From Magnolia sinica (taxonomy: Eukaryota; Streptophyta; Magnoliopsida; Magnoliales; Magnoliaceae), in NCBI RefSeq assembly GCF_029962835.1, contig NC_080588.1, positions 28,505,501 to 28,569,500 on the forward strand: 64,000 bases of DNA, given 5' to 3'. The translations under genes and the position numbers were made by a program. The notes under the pieces are model-generated. The model did no database searches. It saw only the letters and a list, made by a program, of their open reading frames with translations, and was not told where the DNA came from. Below are positions 11,193 to 22,815 of the stretch, one piece after another (positions within the stretch are counted from its first letter, which is position 1; every line of letters begins with the position of its first letter).

Positions 11193-14100
11193 TGTCATAC
11201 CCCAAACTCGAAAACCGGACTCACAAAATTTTCGATTGCCGAATCCGGAGCCGACAGCCTCCTTAGAACCCCATTCTCAGCTCCTATCGTCCATTAGCCA
11301 AGTTCCGATCCTGAGATGCTACGAGGAGGATTTTCAACATCAGTTTAATTCGTAATAAGCACAACCAAAGGCATAACCCACAAACAACAACCAAAAACTC
11401 AATCAAATTTCCACTATGATCAAAAACTTTACAAGTACAATGAGCATAAAGGGAAATACAATGATGCCCAACTCCTACTTTCACTACGCACTGTCAATCG
11501 TTCTTGCATAAGTCTTTTCCCATGAAAAGCAGGGTCAGTGTAAGTGTGTGCATAAGGTAGTAGTTATGCTAAGACGAGTCACCATCCGAGCATATCTTGC
11601 GCGTGAATCACACTGAATCCGACTCATTAACCGTCAGCTATGCGATGCTTTAACATATGAACGATGTCGGCCATACTTCTTGTACCATTGTTGATGCGAG
11701 ATATAAGTTTCAAGCATACATATAAGCTCTTTCTTAAGTCCACATATCTACATCAACTTTGGAATACCACCGGGGTCTAGTACACTCACACTGACTGCCA
11801 CCTCCCTAGTCGCACAGCCTAGCAGTGGAATAGACCTCACTATCCGCCGCTAATAGGCTCGGCTCATAATAGCGGACCCAGTTCCTAACGAGCTAATCGA
11901 CTCTAGTTCTGCCGCTCTCCTGCTAAGTAAGGCCGCACCCCTACCAACCGACCACGCAGTGAAAAGTCATCTTCACCATTTGGTAATCGAATATCTTCTT
12001 AAGTACCCATGCACCCACTCTTCCCAGACGGAGCAAACCTCTTGGTCACCACAAGTCGGCCTTAGGGACTTTCATCCGTGATATCTATAGACCCCATATA
12101 CTCAGATCTTTCTGATCTAATCCGAACACGAACGCCGAGGCTACGACTGATGTGCTGCGTAAGCTTTCATATGCACACTTAGGTGAATGCATGAATCACA
12201 CTATCATTCATGCTTATGCGCGTATCGTGCGCTCATATAGGGCAACACCCCTGTACCTATAAATAATCTGCTATAAGGCATATGCTATGATTAGTTCCTC
12301 ATATCATGCATACATATGATGCGTATGGCCATGAATCATGATCTATACTAAACATGCTCTATGGTGATGGGCTTTATTCATAACGATGATGGGTTTAGAC
12401 GGCATACACATTACATGTACGGGCCTATCAATGGGCCCTAGGAAGAGTTCATCACTGTGGTCATTTAACCAACACTATACTTGCAATCGTGGGGGTGGAC
12501 GTCAATCCAACATTACTCCCAAGGCATACCCCATCGTAAACATCATTACATCAATCATGTTGGGATCACACATTTCAATGGACCTTAGGTACATCCCATT
12601 GGACCTTGAATATATCAAATGGGCCATATTCACGTGGGCCTTACATTCCTAACAAGGCCGATTAATGGGCCTCACCAACGAGCCTTACGTACATTGCAAT
12701 GGGCCATACCCATGGGTCAAAGATACATCACAATGGGCCTCATAATATGGGCCTCGAATATACATATCAAGGTGGGCCTCAATGGACAGCCCACAAATAC
12801 ACCAAGATGGGCTCCAACACATGGCCTTATACAAATCAAAGTGGGCCTCAATGGACGGCCCACAAATAACCAAGATGGGCCTCAACACATGGCCTTAAAA
12901 TAATTTCTAAAATGATTGGACGGTTTAGAGAACGCATGCACCATGGTGGGTCCCATACAAATCCCACCATCGAGATATATGTCGTATAGATCATATCATC
13001 ACACCTATAATATGGGTAATATATCCATATCAATAGGCTAATGGAGACTTATATAATATACACCACACTCCGTGGATGGCACATTGATATATACCATATA
13101 GAACGTATATGGGCAACTTCGCATAAGATATACTATGCATGATAATATATACCATATGGTGCGATATAATAAAATCGCTCACACACCATTATCATCATCA
13201 AGGTCCTTGGATGAACCGTCTGTCATGCCATATACCAGTGTGCCACGTGGGGCCCACAAATGTTTAATTTCCATCCAATCTGATCATAAGTCAATTCTTC
13301 TTCAATTCAATTCAATCCCACTTGTTTCTTATCATGTGGGCCATCCGAACATGAGAACAGAAGGGTGGATTAGTTCTATTGTGGCCCACCTCATGAACGG
13401 GTTGGATAACAATTTAAACATCATGGTTGGGCCAAAGACGGTCATGGGTTCGCCAGTGTTCTTTTACCATTGAAAATCCATCTTATGTTTTTTATTTTTT
13501 TATTTCCGGTTTTCTATGGTTCAAAAGTGGGATCCACATCTTGACAATGCCACTCAGTCCCAAGGTCTCTCCATGTCCTCATAGAACCAGCAAACATCGA
13601 ATAAACCTAAATCTAATGCATGCACTTTCTTAACATGAGAAACCATGGAGGGTGTTTCAACAAATGAAACACTATGCGTTCTTATGCTATAGCCAACTAA
13701 TTAAGTCGATTGGCCCCAGTTTTTGAGAGATATAGCCTAAAATAATCCGGAAAGGATGGACCGCTGTGGATTGAACACATGCATCAGTTGAAGGCCTACA
13801 TGATGCCACCCATAGCTGGAAACAAGCGATATTTGTGTCATATGTCAATAACTCACGAATCCGTGTCCGCTGACGTTCAATCCACTTTTGCACATACACA
13901 CCGACACTTACATTGTATAAGGTGGGCAACACTGTGCTACCTCATGGAGGATGGTGTGGATACAACACACACAAAGGGGCCCCACTTGCATGAATGATGA
14001 TACAGTTCACCATCATGCCTCATGGTGGGGTCCATTCAAGTGGGCCACACAACCATATCATGATCTCATAAAAGAAAATGAAATAGAGAGGGAGAGAGGG

Positions 14101-15125
14101 ATAGAGAGTGGGACACGCGTGATGGAGGGACCTCGACACTATGGGCCCTCCCTTGCAACCAATCATACATCAAGTGGGTCCCATTACACATGGGCCCATT
14201 AAATCAAAATCCAAAGGTGGAGATCCCTTCTCCACTAAAATAGATGGTCTAGATGACCCTAGGTATATAAGAAAAATAAATAACATAATGGGGTCCATGG
14301 AGAATGACCCCGTTATGGAATGATCATGATGATCAAAGTGGGCCATCGGCCACATCTTAGGGTCCCAAGTGAGATCCAAACCATTGGTCGGTTGCCTCAC
14401 TTGGCCCATCTTTAAAAAAAAAATTAAAACTACTCTATCAAAGCACCCACCGCTTGATCTTCTTGCTCCCTTGGCTTCCTTAGGTCCTTAGCTTCGATTC
14501 CAACGGAGGAGATGAGGTTTGGATGGTTGAGATAGGAGATAAAGGGGTAGGAAAGTGGGCCACCTTTGTTGCGTGGGAAAGCTTGAAGGGGCTCATACGT
14601 ATGGTGCTCTCTTGCTTGGGAAAGTGAATTGAAAAATGAAGGGGAGAGAGAATTGTAAAGGGAGAGAGAGAGTGATGGGTGATGGAGTGATGGATGTGGT
14701 GAGTGATGGGTGTAAGGGGCTTTTTGATTTTTGTGGCAAATGGTGTAAGAAAAGTATGGGCTTTGTAAGAACTTTTTGACTTTTGTGGTTGCTTGGGAAT
14801 GGGTGAAAGGTGATGTGTACTTGACATGTTGAGATTGATGGATTGATATGACAAATCGTAGAGATTCTCTCGGAATTCGCACGCACGGCGTTTTCCTCGC
14901 ATTGAACGCTAGCTCACATCTCCTGGCCAGAGTATCGTATCGGCGCGCGAGTCACGGTGACGACGCCATCGCTAAGGTATCAGTCTCAAGTTGAGTCGAC
15001 ACGAATTGACGGCATGTAATCAGGGTCACGCGCAAATACCGGTTAAGAGTCTAAGGCTGCTGGAATTCGACCAGGAAGACCGCGGAAGTTTATGGAATAG
15101 TACGGTCTAGGATACGGGGCTTACA
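11193..15125. mobile_element. LTR-like insertion (probable solo LTR) nested in copia 1
   Basis: It starts TGTCATACCCCAAACTCG and ends GGGGCTTACA, with the perfect 5-bp duplication AAACT at 11188-11192 and 15126-15130. The first 270 bp and last 100 bp closely match both ends of 33994-39811, so these are two members of one family. TG...CA ends plus 5-bp duplications without visible internal coding or a second terminal repeat suggest a giant solo LTR, but a non-autonomous LTR element is possible. Parts of the interior also match the host copia (see findings). The minus-strand frames at 14430-14902 show no known domain. Confidence 0.75.
12600..12905 (+). repeat. Degenerate tandem array with 'atgggcct' units
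   Basis: Repeats of 'cacaatgggcct' and 'aagatgggcctcaacacatgg' at irregular 30-60 bp spacing. A larger array of the same words occupies the equivalent part of the family member at 33994-39811. Confidence 0.65.
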
Positions 15126-15130
15126 AAACT

Positions 15131-17920
15131 TCCTACCACTGACACGTAGGGTATCTTTCTCATCTCATTCACCTCTACTTTCATCTTAGGACACTACTTG
15201 TCGTTCAATCTGAAGTGACCATCCAATGGAGTATTGACCGGCTTTGCTGCATTCATATTGAACCGCTCTAGGCCTTTCTCAATATACTGCTCTTGTGACA
15301 AGCAAAGATTTTTGCTGCTTCTGTCATGATTTATCTCCATTCCTAGGATCTGCTTAGCTAGACTCAAGTCTTTCATCACGAATGACTTGCCCAACTCCTA
15401 TTTTAGCCTGTCAATCTTCTTGATGTCTTTTTCCATGATGAGCATGTCATTAATGTATAACAGCAGAACTAAGAAATCACCATCTGAGAACTTGCGCGTG
15501 AACACACAGTGGTCCGACTCTATTCTGTCATATCCATGCTTTAACATAAACGAGTTGAACTTCTTGTACCATTGTTATGAGCTTGTTTTAGCTTATACAA
15601 GCTCTTCCTTAGCCTACAAGCTATATTCTCTTTGCCTTTGACTTCGAACCCCTCTGGTTAGTGCATGTAGATCTCTTCTTCCAGGTCACCATGGAGAAAG
15701 ACAGTTTTAACATCTAACTGCTCTATCTCCAGATCCATGCTAACATCCAACCCAGGCAACACCCGTGAGAATATCTCCTCGAAGTCTATACCTTTCCTCT
15801 GAACAAACTCTTTTACCACAAGTCTGGCCTTGAACCTCATCTGTGAATTTTTCTACTCAATCTTCTTTCTGAACACCCACTTGTTGCTCAGAGCTTTCTT
15901 GCCCTTAAGCAATTTCACTATATCATAGGTATGGTTCTTATACAAGGATTCCATCTCCTCTTACATAGCTTTTAACCACTCCCCCTTATGCTCTATGGGT
16001 AGGGCCACAGAATAATCTTCTTGCTCTCCCCCATCAGTGAACATAATGTACTCATGCGGCGAGTACCTCTTGGACGGCTGTCTGTCCCTAGATGACCTCC
16101 TCACCTGTGGCTCAACAGGTGGATCAAGTAGGGGCAACTCCCCCGGTCCATCTTATATAGGAACTCCCTCGTCCTCTGCACATTGTTGTACTCTCCGATC
16201 ATCAAGCACCACAGGAGGAATAACCGGATCCATATCCTTTAGTTCTCCTAAAGTAGGCTACGTCTTTTCTGGCTTATAAATGTCTTCAATACATTAGTCT
16301 TTAAAAAAAACCACATCTCTGCTCCTAACAAGCTTCTTCTCAGTTGGATCCCACAATCTGTAGCCAAACTTTTCATCACCGTACCCCAAGAACACACATT
16401 GCCTAATCTTCATATCGAGCTTTGACCTCTCGTCCTTTGGTACGAGAACGGATGCCTTGCATACAAACACCCTGAGATAAATGTACGATGGATCTTGTTC
16501 AATCTACACCTTCTTGGGTACTTCTCCATTCAACGAGGCTAATGGAGACCTGTTTATCAAATACACTTCCGTGTGCATTGCTTCTCCCCAGAACGTCTTG
16601 GGCAACTTCGCATGAGATAACATGCATTTGATTCTCTATACAATGGTGTGATTCATTATGCTCGGGGGATCTTGGGAACTGTCTGTTCATGCCGTATACC
16701 CAGGGACTTACAATACTCATGAAAGTCACTGATGTATTCAACACCATTGTCAGTGTGGATGCACTTCAATGATCTGCATGTCTCTCTTTCGACCATAGCA
16801 TGAAACAATTTAAACACACCAAAGACATCGTCCTTAGATTTTAAAACATAAACCCAAACCCTCTTAGATGCATCATCTATAAAAGTGACAAAATACAATG
16901 CCTCAGCCAAGGTTTTTATCCTTATAGGACCACAAAGATCAGAATAAATCAAATCTAATGCATGCACTTTATTAACATGAGAAACAGATTTAACAAATGA
17001 AACACTATGCAGTTTCCCTGATAAACAATCAATACAGGTTTTGAGAGGTATACCTGTCATGTCTGGAAGGAGCCACTTCTTTGCTAGTAGTTGAAGCCCT
17101 TTTTTCACTCATATGGCCTAGGCGCTTGTGTCATATGTCAATAGCTCATGAATCATCCGCTACGTTCAACCCACTTTTGCACAACACACTGACACTTACA
17201 TTGTATAGGGTGTAACACTTCTGCCCTTTAGCTGCGATCAACGAATCCTTGATGAGCTTTCAGTGTCCACCGACAAATCGGCTTTCATAGTCATCATCAT
17301 CCAACCTTCCCGTCAACATTAAGTTGAGGCGAAGATCTAGGATATGCCTCATATCCCTGAGAACCAATGTGTAGCTTACATCGGTCTTCACATAAATATC
17401 ACCGACCCCTACGATCTTTGATATGTCAGAATTTTTCATCTTCACAGTCCCAAAGTCACTTGACTTGTAGCTTGTGTAGAAATCTCTGCGTGAAGTCGCA
17501 TGAAACGAGGCTCTCTAGTTCATCACCCAGTCGGTGTCCTGACTCGTAGCTGTGAGATATATATTGTGATCTGCTAAAAGAATAACTACAAAGTCACCAT
17601 CTAAAGCGACCACAGTGGAGTTTGATTCATCTTCCTTCTCCTTTCTTTTTTCCTTTCTTGTCATTCTTCTTATTATGACATTCGGGCTTATAGTGGCCCC
17701 TCTTGCCACAATTCCAGTATTCAACATCCTTTCTGACGCTCGACTTACCTCTTAATTTATCTTAAGCCTTCCCGCCCTTTCTGTTCTTTCCTCTCCCTCG
17801 TTCTTGTGTCACAAGGGCCTTTTGCTGAGTAGACCCCTGAGACTTCCTCCTTATCTCCTCATTGAAGAAACAACTAGTTACCTGTTCCATGGACACCTTT
17901 CCGTCTGGTACGGAGTTACT
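15131..17920 (-). pseudogene. Copia element 1 pol remnant (integrase, reverse transcriptase)
   Basis: On the minus strand the order from 17445 downward is as follows. The protease-to-integrase linker contains VGVGDIYVKT. A gag-pre-integrase piece reads KKGLQLLAKKWLLPDM. The integrase core at about 17050-16660 has IYSDLCGPI, FIDDASKRVWVY and HTDNGVEYISDFHEY. Reverse transcriptase includes EQLDVKTVFLHGDLEEE (about 15720) and MKDLSLAKQILGMEI (about 15360). Integrase inserts the cDNA and reverse transcriptase copies the RNA. Multiple stops and short deletions separate the fragments; the RT region between the PGLD and LEIEQLD motifs looks shortened. Confidence 0.85.
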
Positions 17921-18405
17921 TAGAGACACCACCAATGTCTCTCAACTATCAGGCAATGAGTTAAGCAATAGTAAAGCCTGTATTCATCGTCTAGGACCAT
18001 TTTCATAGCAGAGAATTGGTTCAATATATTGCTGACCTCATTTATGTCCTCAGCCACAAAACCACCATCTTTGAACTTGAGATTCACAAGTCGTCTTATC
18101 AAAAAAAAATTATTGCCGGCTGTCTTCCTCTCAAACAACCCTTGCAATTTCAACCATAAGCTAGCGGCTGAGGTCTCCGTAGATAAATGGTGGAATACGG
18201 AATCGTCCAACCATTGTCTAATAAACCCCACCACCTTCCTGTCTAATTTCTTCCAATCATCATCTGTCATATCCTTTATTTTTGTTGATATACCTAAGAT
18301 TGGATCATACAAGTCCTTGCAATAAAGTAAGTCTTCCATCTTAGCCTTCCATATGGTGCAGTTAGAACCATTGAGATTGATCATCCTTGATGAGTCACCT
18401 TCCAT
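17920..18405 (-). pseudogene. Copia element 1 gag, N-terminal part
   Basis: A 161-codon frame starting at 18405, about 40 nt inside the primer binding site. It contains NLNGSNCTIWKAKMEDLL and FERKTAGNNFFLIRRL, typical of copia gag, which packages element RNA in virus-like particles. It terminates early. A degraded zinc knuckle follows at about 17690 in another frame (YWNCGKRGHYKPEC, first Cys changed to Tyr). No gag of normal length can be made. Confidence 0.85.
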
Positions 18406-18444
18406 AATTCAAAACCGATCCCACTCCGTTTAATAAACCCGGAT

Positions 18445-18456
18445 GCTTTGATACCA
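18445..18456 (-). promoter_or_regulatory. tRNA-iMet primer binding site, copia element 1
   Basis: The minus strand reads TGGTATCAAAGC three bases from the 5' LTR end. The canonical plant copia site is TGGTATCAGAGC. Confidence 0.85.
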
Positions 18457-18459
18457 CTT

Positions 18460-19228
18460 TGTTGGGGGCTGTTGCACAAAACCTTAGGATATAGCCTCCA
18501 AAAACACCAAAATTATGGGATAATAATGTAATGAAATAAATCAAAGTATAAACCACACTACACAAGAGATTTTTACGTGGAAAACCCTCAAAGAGGTAAA
18601 AACCATAGGACCTCGTCCAAATCAATAATCCACTATGAAATAGAACGTTACAACCGATCACAAGCACACACTGCTTGGATCAAACCTTCTTAACTCATAC
18701 AGGAGTGGATAAACAATAAGAGAATACAGAAAAATGGAGAGATCTTACTAATTACGAGGACGTAGAAGCGTTGAGACGTCGACTGCGAAGTATATCACCT
18801 CTACGAGCAAAATCTCCCTTCCACAAGCTTCCTCTCTTTTTCACTCTCTCTCTCTCACACACCTTTGATAGCCATAAACCCTTTAGCAAACCCTTACAAA
18901 GCTTTAGAAAACTCTCTTGCATTCCCTAAAATAGCCCTAGGGACCCATATTTATAGTTTAGGAAACTCCTTTCCACACCTCTGTGAAAATCGCCTCAAAT
19001 GAACGCAGTCTGCACAAAATCCGAACTCGAATCTGCATAACCTCGAATGGTCGAGTAAGGTCCTCGACCAGTCGAGCACCCCACTCGACTAGTCGAGCAC
19101 TACGGAGTTCCAAAACCAATTGCTCGCTAGACTTTGAGTCGAGCGTCATTCGACTGGTCGAGCACCACCCTCGACCGGTCGAGCAGACTCCTCGACCGGT
19201 CGAGCCATGAGGAGAAAAATCCCCATTA
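18460..19228 (-). repeat. 5' LTR of copia element 1
   Basis: 769 bp. It begins TGTTGGGGG on the plus strand and ends 'ccccatta' where the partner ends 'ccccatca', so the terminal dinucleotide is mutated. It shares the 'tcgac..gtcgagca' palindromic units with its partner and carries more of them. Confidence 0.9.
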
Positions 19229-19275
19229 GCATATACATCATATCAGGCCCCATAGAACCCCTAGTAGGATCATCC

Positions 19276-19496
19276 ATCTCTAGATAGGTCCTCCTGGGGA
19301 TAGTACCCAAATCCACGCCCATTGCTTCACAGTTGATGGTGGTGATGCATATGCAATTTATGGGGAGACTGGTCATGTTGGGTCACATCTCCGGATAGGT
19401 CCTAGTGGGGGTAGTACCCAATACACACCCATTGCTTCACAGTTGATGGTGGTAGTGCATATGGGATTTATGAGGAGAATGGGTCATGTTGGGTCA
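19276..19496 (+). repeat. Two-copy ~111-bp tandem repeat
   Basis: Unit 1 (19276-19386) and unit 2 (19387-19496) share 'gggtagtaccca', 'cccattgcttcacagttgat' and 'ggtcatgttgggtca' with scattered differences. It lies directly beside copia element 1. Confidence 0.8.
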
Positions 19497-19499
19497 GGT

Positions 19500-20539
19500 T
19501 GCATCAGCCCTGTGGTCAACTATAGTTCGACCCAACTTATGAGTCACGTTTGGCCCAAGCTAGGCATATTTAATTAAATGGGCTAGCTTCAGGTGAACCC
19601 CAAACTTCTTCACCTATTGTCACACCCCATGAATCAAATATAGAGTGTGAACTATTATACCTGAGCTACGGTTTATGACTTATATATTGAGTATATTTAA
19701 AGTAATAAGTCACTTAGCTTAACTAGAGTCCAAGAATTTTCTGTATTCTAAGTTTTCATATCATATATTATTCACATACATCAATCAATAAATAAACATT
19801 CAGTTCATATGTTTGTAACATTCACAAAAACTAATTATTGTACTACAACCTACTCATTTAGGACTTTACTGAATTGTTAGTCAATTAATAAATGTAAAAT
19901 ATATATAAATTTGAATTTTCTAACTAAAATAAATTTCAAAGCATAAACAAGTAATATAGTACCGGCTCCATTCCAACAAGTTATTAATTTAATGTATTTA
20001 GTTCATCTTCCTCAAGATATAGAGAAGATACGAAAATCAACTGTGTTTGAAACTCAGGCGCACTACACCGTCCGACACATAGCGTTTTGAGAGTAATTTT
20101 TATCATTCCCGTTGGTGCTGCCTGTATGAGTCATTAACGGGCTTTATCTTATGTGCATGCGGCCTAAATAATGGTTCTCACCCGATGGATAGATTGGATG
20201 TTACATAATCAACAATGTGGACCCCACATTGCTTGGGTCCATATCCTAAACAGGTCTCGATGACTTTTTCACCGCCGTGCATTTCTATAAATTGTGGCCC
20301 ACCTGATTAGTTGATCCCACTGATTCTTGGACCATGACATCTGCATAGTGGTACCTTCTGATATATGGATTGCATCCCACGTCCATGTGCATTGTGGCAC
20401 ATGTGTGAGATGTGTAAAGTAGATGTATTGTATGGGCTTGCCGAAGCTCTTCAATGTTGGGCTAAATATTCTTTTTGGGCTTAAGTTTGTACAGCCCATA
20501 CTTCTGTGATGGACATGGATTGGGTACCACCGACCGTCC
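19500..20539. other. No recognisable gene
   Basis: AT-rich intergenic sequence. 'tgtcacaccccatgaatc' at 19626 resembles an LTR start, but I find no matching end or target duplication, so no element is called. Confidence 0.45.
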
Positions 20540-20990
20540 TTAGCTAGGAACGGACAGGAGCTCTGAGGGGCTACCATGATGTATGAGTTTTATTCACCCT
20601 CTCCCTTCATTTTGCCATTTTAGGGTACAAGCCCAAAAATGAGTAGATCTAATGCTCAAGTGAACCACACCACAAAGCAGTATGATAATGACCACCACCG
20701 TTGAAACCTTCCTAGGGCCCACCATGATGGTTAATTTCCATCCAACCTGTTCATAAGGTCACATTGACCTTGATGAAGGGAAAACACAGATACTAACTTG
20801 ATCCAAAACCTCTATGATCCCCCAAAAAATTTCAATGGTAGGTGTTTAATCCCACTGTGTGGTCCACTCGAGCCTCTGAACTGCCTCGTTTCTGGGCTTG
20901 TATCCTAAAATGAAATGGAAAAATGGATGGATGGTGTGGATAAAACCCATACATCATGGTGCCCCTGTCCGTTTATTCTTATGGACGCAC
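20540..20990. mobile_element. Fold-back MITE of the 'gtggtcca' family
   Basis: Long inverted arms: 20550-20690 (ctaccatgatgtatgag... gaaccacaccac) pairs with the reverse complement of about 20855-20985 (tgtggtccactcgag... catacatcatggtg), including the 'aacggacagg' outer segment. The loop holds the family core 'ccatccaacctgttcataagg'. Members recur through the window, but no family name is assignable from the sequence alone. Confidence 0.75.
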
Positions 20991-21585
20991 GGGGAGTAAT
21001 AACTAATCAGCGTCCTTCAATGATGTAAATATTGATATGCTTGCATATAGCCATTTAACAAAATCTCTCGACATTGAAAAAGATCCAAATTTCTATGGTC
21101 AGGATTTTCCAATTTAAGTGATTTTGGTTAATGGACCATTGGGATAGAGGCATACCAACCATATAACTCATTTATACAAGCATAACTGTAAAATGAACAA
21201 GGCAATTGGGTAAATTTCAAAATAATTCTCTTCTTTTGTAGTTTCCTTTTGTTCTCCCTCTATTTATAATGTGCTTTTTGATGTTCTTTATCACAATGAT
21301 TTATGCACCCGTAGATTTTATCTGTCTGAGGTTTTTTCTCATTGCCAATCAAAGAAATTGGCCTTTTTTTATCTTCCTTTTCCACACTTACAATTTTTTA
21401 GTAGTTGCAAGAATCTTTTAATAACTTCAGAGAAAAAATAAGGTAATGTGATTATAAATATTTATACAGATACACATGTCAACACTAATGATAAAGTGGC
21501 AAAGCCATATCTTTTACTAAACTAAGGGTATAACACATGTAATGGGATAGAGAGAGAAGGTAGAGAAAGAGTAAGAAAGGCAGGG
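20991..21585. other. No recognisable gene
   Basis: AT-rich sequence with no similarity I can name. Confidence 0.45.
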
Positions 21586-21830
21586 AGAAACATAAGGGCT
21601 ACATACGAGCGCATGTTACTTTTCTATATTTAAGAAAAGTAAGGGCTACACTCGAGAGTGCATTACAAATACATGAGTATTTTCTATGTGAGAAACATAA
21701 GGGCTATTACAAAAATGAGTTTTTTCTCTATACAAGAAACGTGAGGGCTACACGCAAGTGTGTGTGACAAATACTTGAGTTTTTTTTTTTTCCTCTCTAT
21801 ATGAGAAACACAAGGGCTATACATAGCATA
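21586..21830 (+). repeat. Degenerate minisatellite, ~45-65 bp units
   Basis: Five units each carry 'gaaacataagggctacac' variants at about 21587, 21633, 21691, 21737 and 21804. A (GA)n tract follows at 21890-21915. Confidence 0.75.
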
Positions 21831-22262
21831 AGAGCCCCAAACTACCACCACTTGAAACTCAACATAACCTTGCTTTTTTGATGGATATCTAGAGAGAGAG
21901 AGAGAGAGAGAGAGGTGCAAGCAACCTCATAATCTGCCTAATTTTGGGCTGACTGACATCCTAACATGACACTATGTAACAGATGTGCAGGAATTAATGT
22001 CACACAATCATCACTGTAGGACTTACGGAGCCTTTATTCCATGGTCTCCTCTCTCAAACACTGCAATCTACATTGAAAAAAGAGGTCTCATCTCTCAAAC
22101 ACTGCAAGCTACATGGAAAAAAGAGACGGGTACGAATTACAAATATTTTAAAAGAAATGACAATGAGTTTGATGTAGGCTGCACTCATGGTACATTGCGC
22201 GGTAGATCTGAGGAGTTTACATTTCCAAAGCCAGTTCCTGCAACATGGGGCCCTCATCTCAC

Positions 22263-22265
<3 letters not shown>

Positions 22266-22352
<87 letters not shown>
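22266..22352. repeat. (TA)n microsatellite, ~87 bp
   Basis: Pure TA dinucleotide run. The Ile-Tyr reading frames over it on both strands are artefacts. Confidence 0.97.
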
Positions 22353-22355
<3 letters not shown>

Positions 22356-22458
22356 GAGATAAAGATACAAGGCAATGACAATAGCCATAGCACAACCCCA
22401 AGGCATGAAAAATGCAAGACAAAGCTCATGAAAGTATAGCAACGGGACATGAACACAA

Positions 22459-22802
22459 TGTTGGGTCTAAAACCCAGCTTCCTGCTGACGTGTGGCTGCA
22501 GCCACCATGAAACAAAAATCAGCAACTTTTGGAAGAAGAAGAAGAGAGAACAGCAACTGTCTTTATTGGAATGAGAAAATCGTATTACACTGCTGCCTAT
22601 TTATAGGCTTTCTTATTGTGTGAAATTACTAAACTATCCCTGTCTAGATTCATCCTAGGGGTAGCTAAATAAAGAAGAAATAATCCAGAGAAATTTAGAA
22701 AGAAATCTACATAACTAGCAATCTAATCTTAGAAGAAAAAAATCTAATCTAACAGCTTGCTGCACACGGTTTTTGGATTTGCAAATATCACCGTATCTAA
22801 CA
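22459..22802 (-). repeat. 3' LTR of copia element 2
   Basis: 344 bp, TGTTGGG...TCTAACA on the plus strand. Identical to 27473-27816. Confidence 0.95.
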
Positions 22803-22815
22803 CTCCCCTTCAAAC
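22803..22815 (-). promoter_or_regulatory. Polypurine tract of copia element 2
   Basis: The minus strand reads 'tttgaaggggag' directly before the 3' LTR. Confidence 0.8.

Larger units (their letters stand above)
9860..19228 (-). mobile_element. Ty1/copia retrotransposon 1, old and split by a nested insertion
   Basis: LTRs lie at 9860-10558 and 18460-19228, flanked by the perfect 5-bp duplication GCATA (9855-9859 and 19229-19233). Transcription direction is minus: the primer binding site lies next to the right LTR and the polypurine tract next to the left one. Internal order read in the minus direction is gag, integrase, reverse transcriptase, RNase H, which is the copia order. All coding parts carry stops and shifts. 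The insertion at 11193-15125 separates the reverse transcriptase from RNase H. Without it the element would be about 5.4 kb. Confidence 0.92.

Noticed and set aside
14430-14902. 150- and 140-codon minus-strand frames
   Set aside because: They overlap in different frames over GA/CT-rich sequence inside the LTR-like insertion, with low-complexity Ser/His/Pro content and no family resemblance.
19626-20020. LTR starting TGTCACACCCC
   Set aside because: No matching end, partner LTR or target duplication could be located.
22054-22525. Overlapping Ile-Tyr repeat proteins on both strands
   Set aside because: They are translations of the (TA)n microsatellite at 22266-22352.
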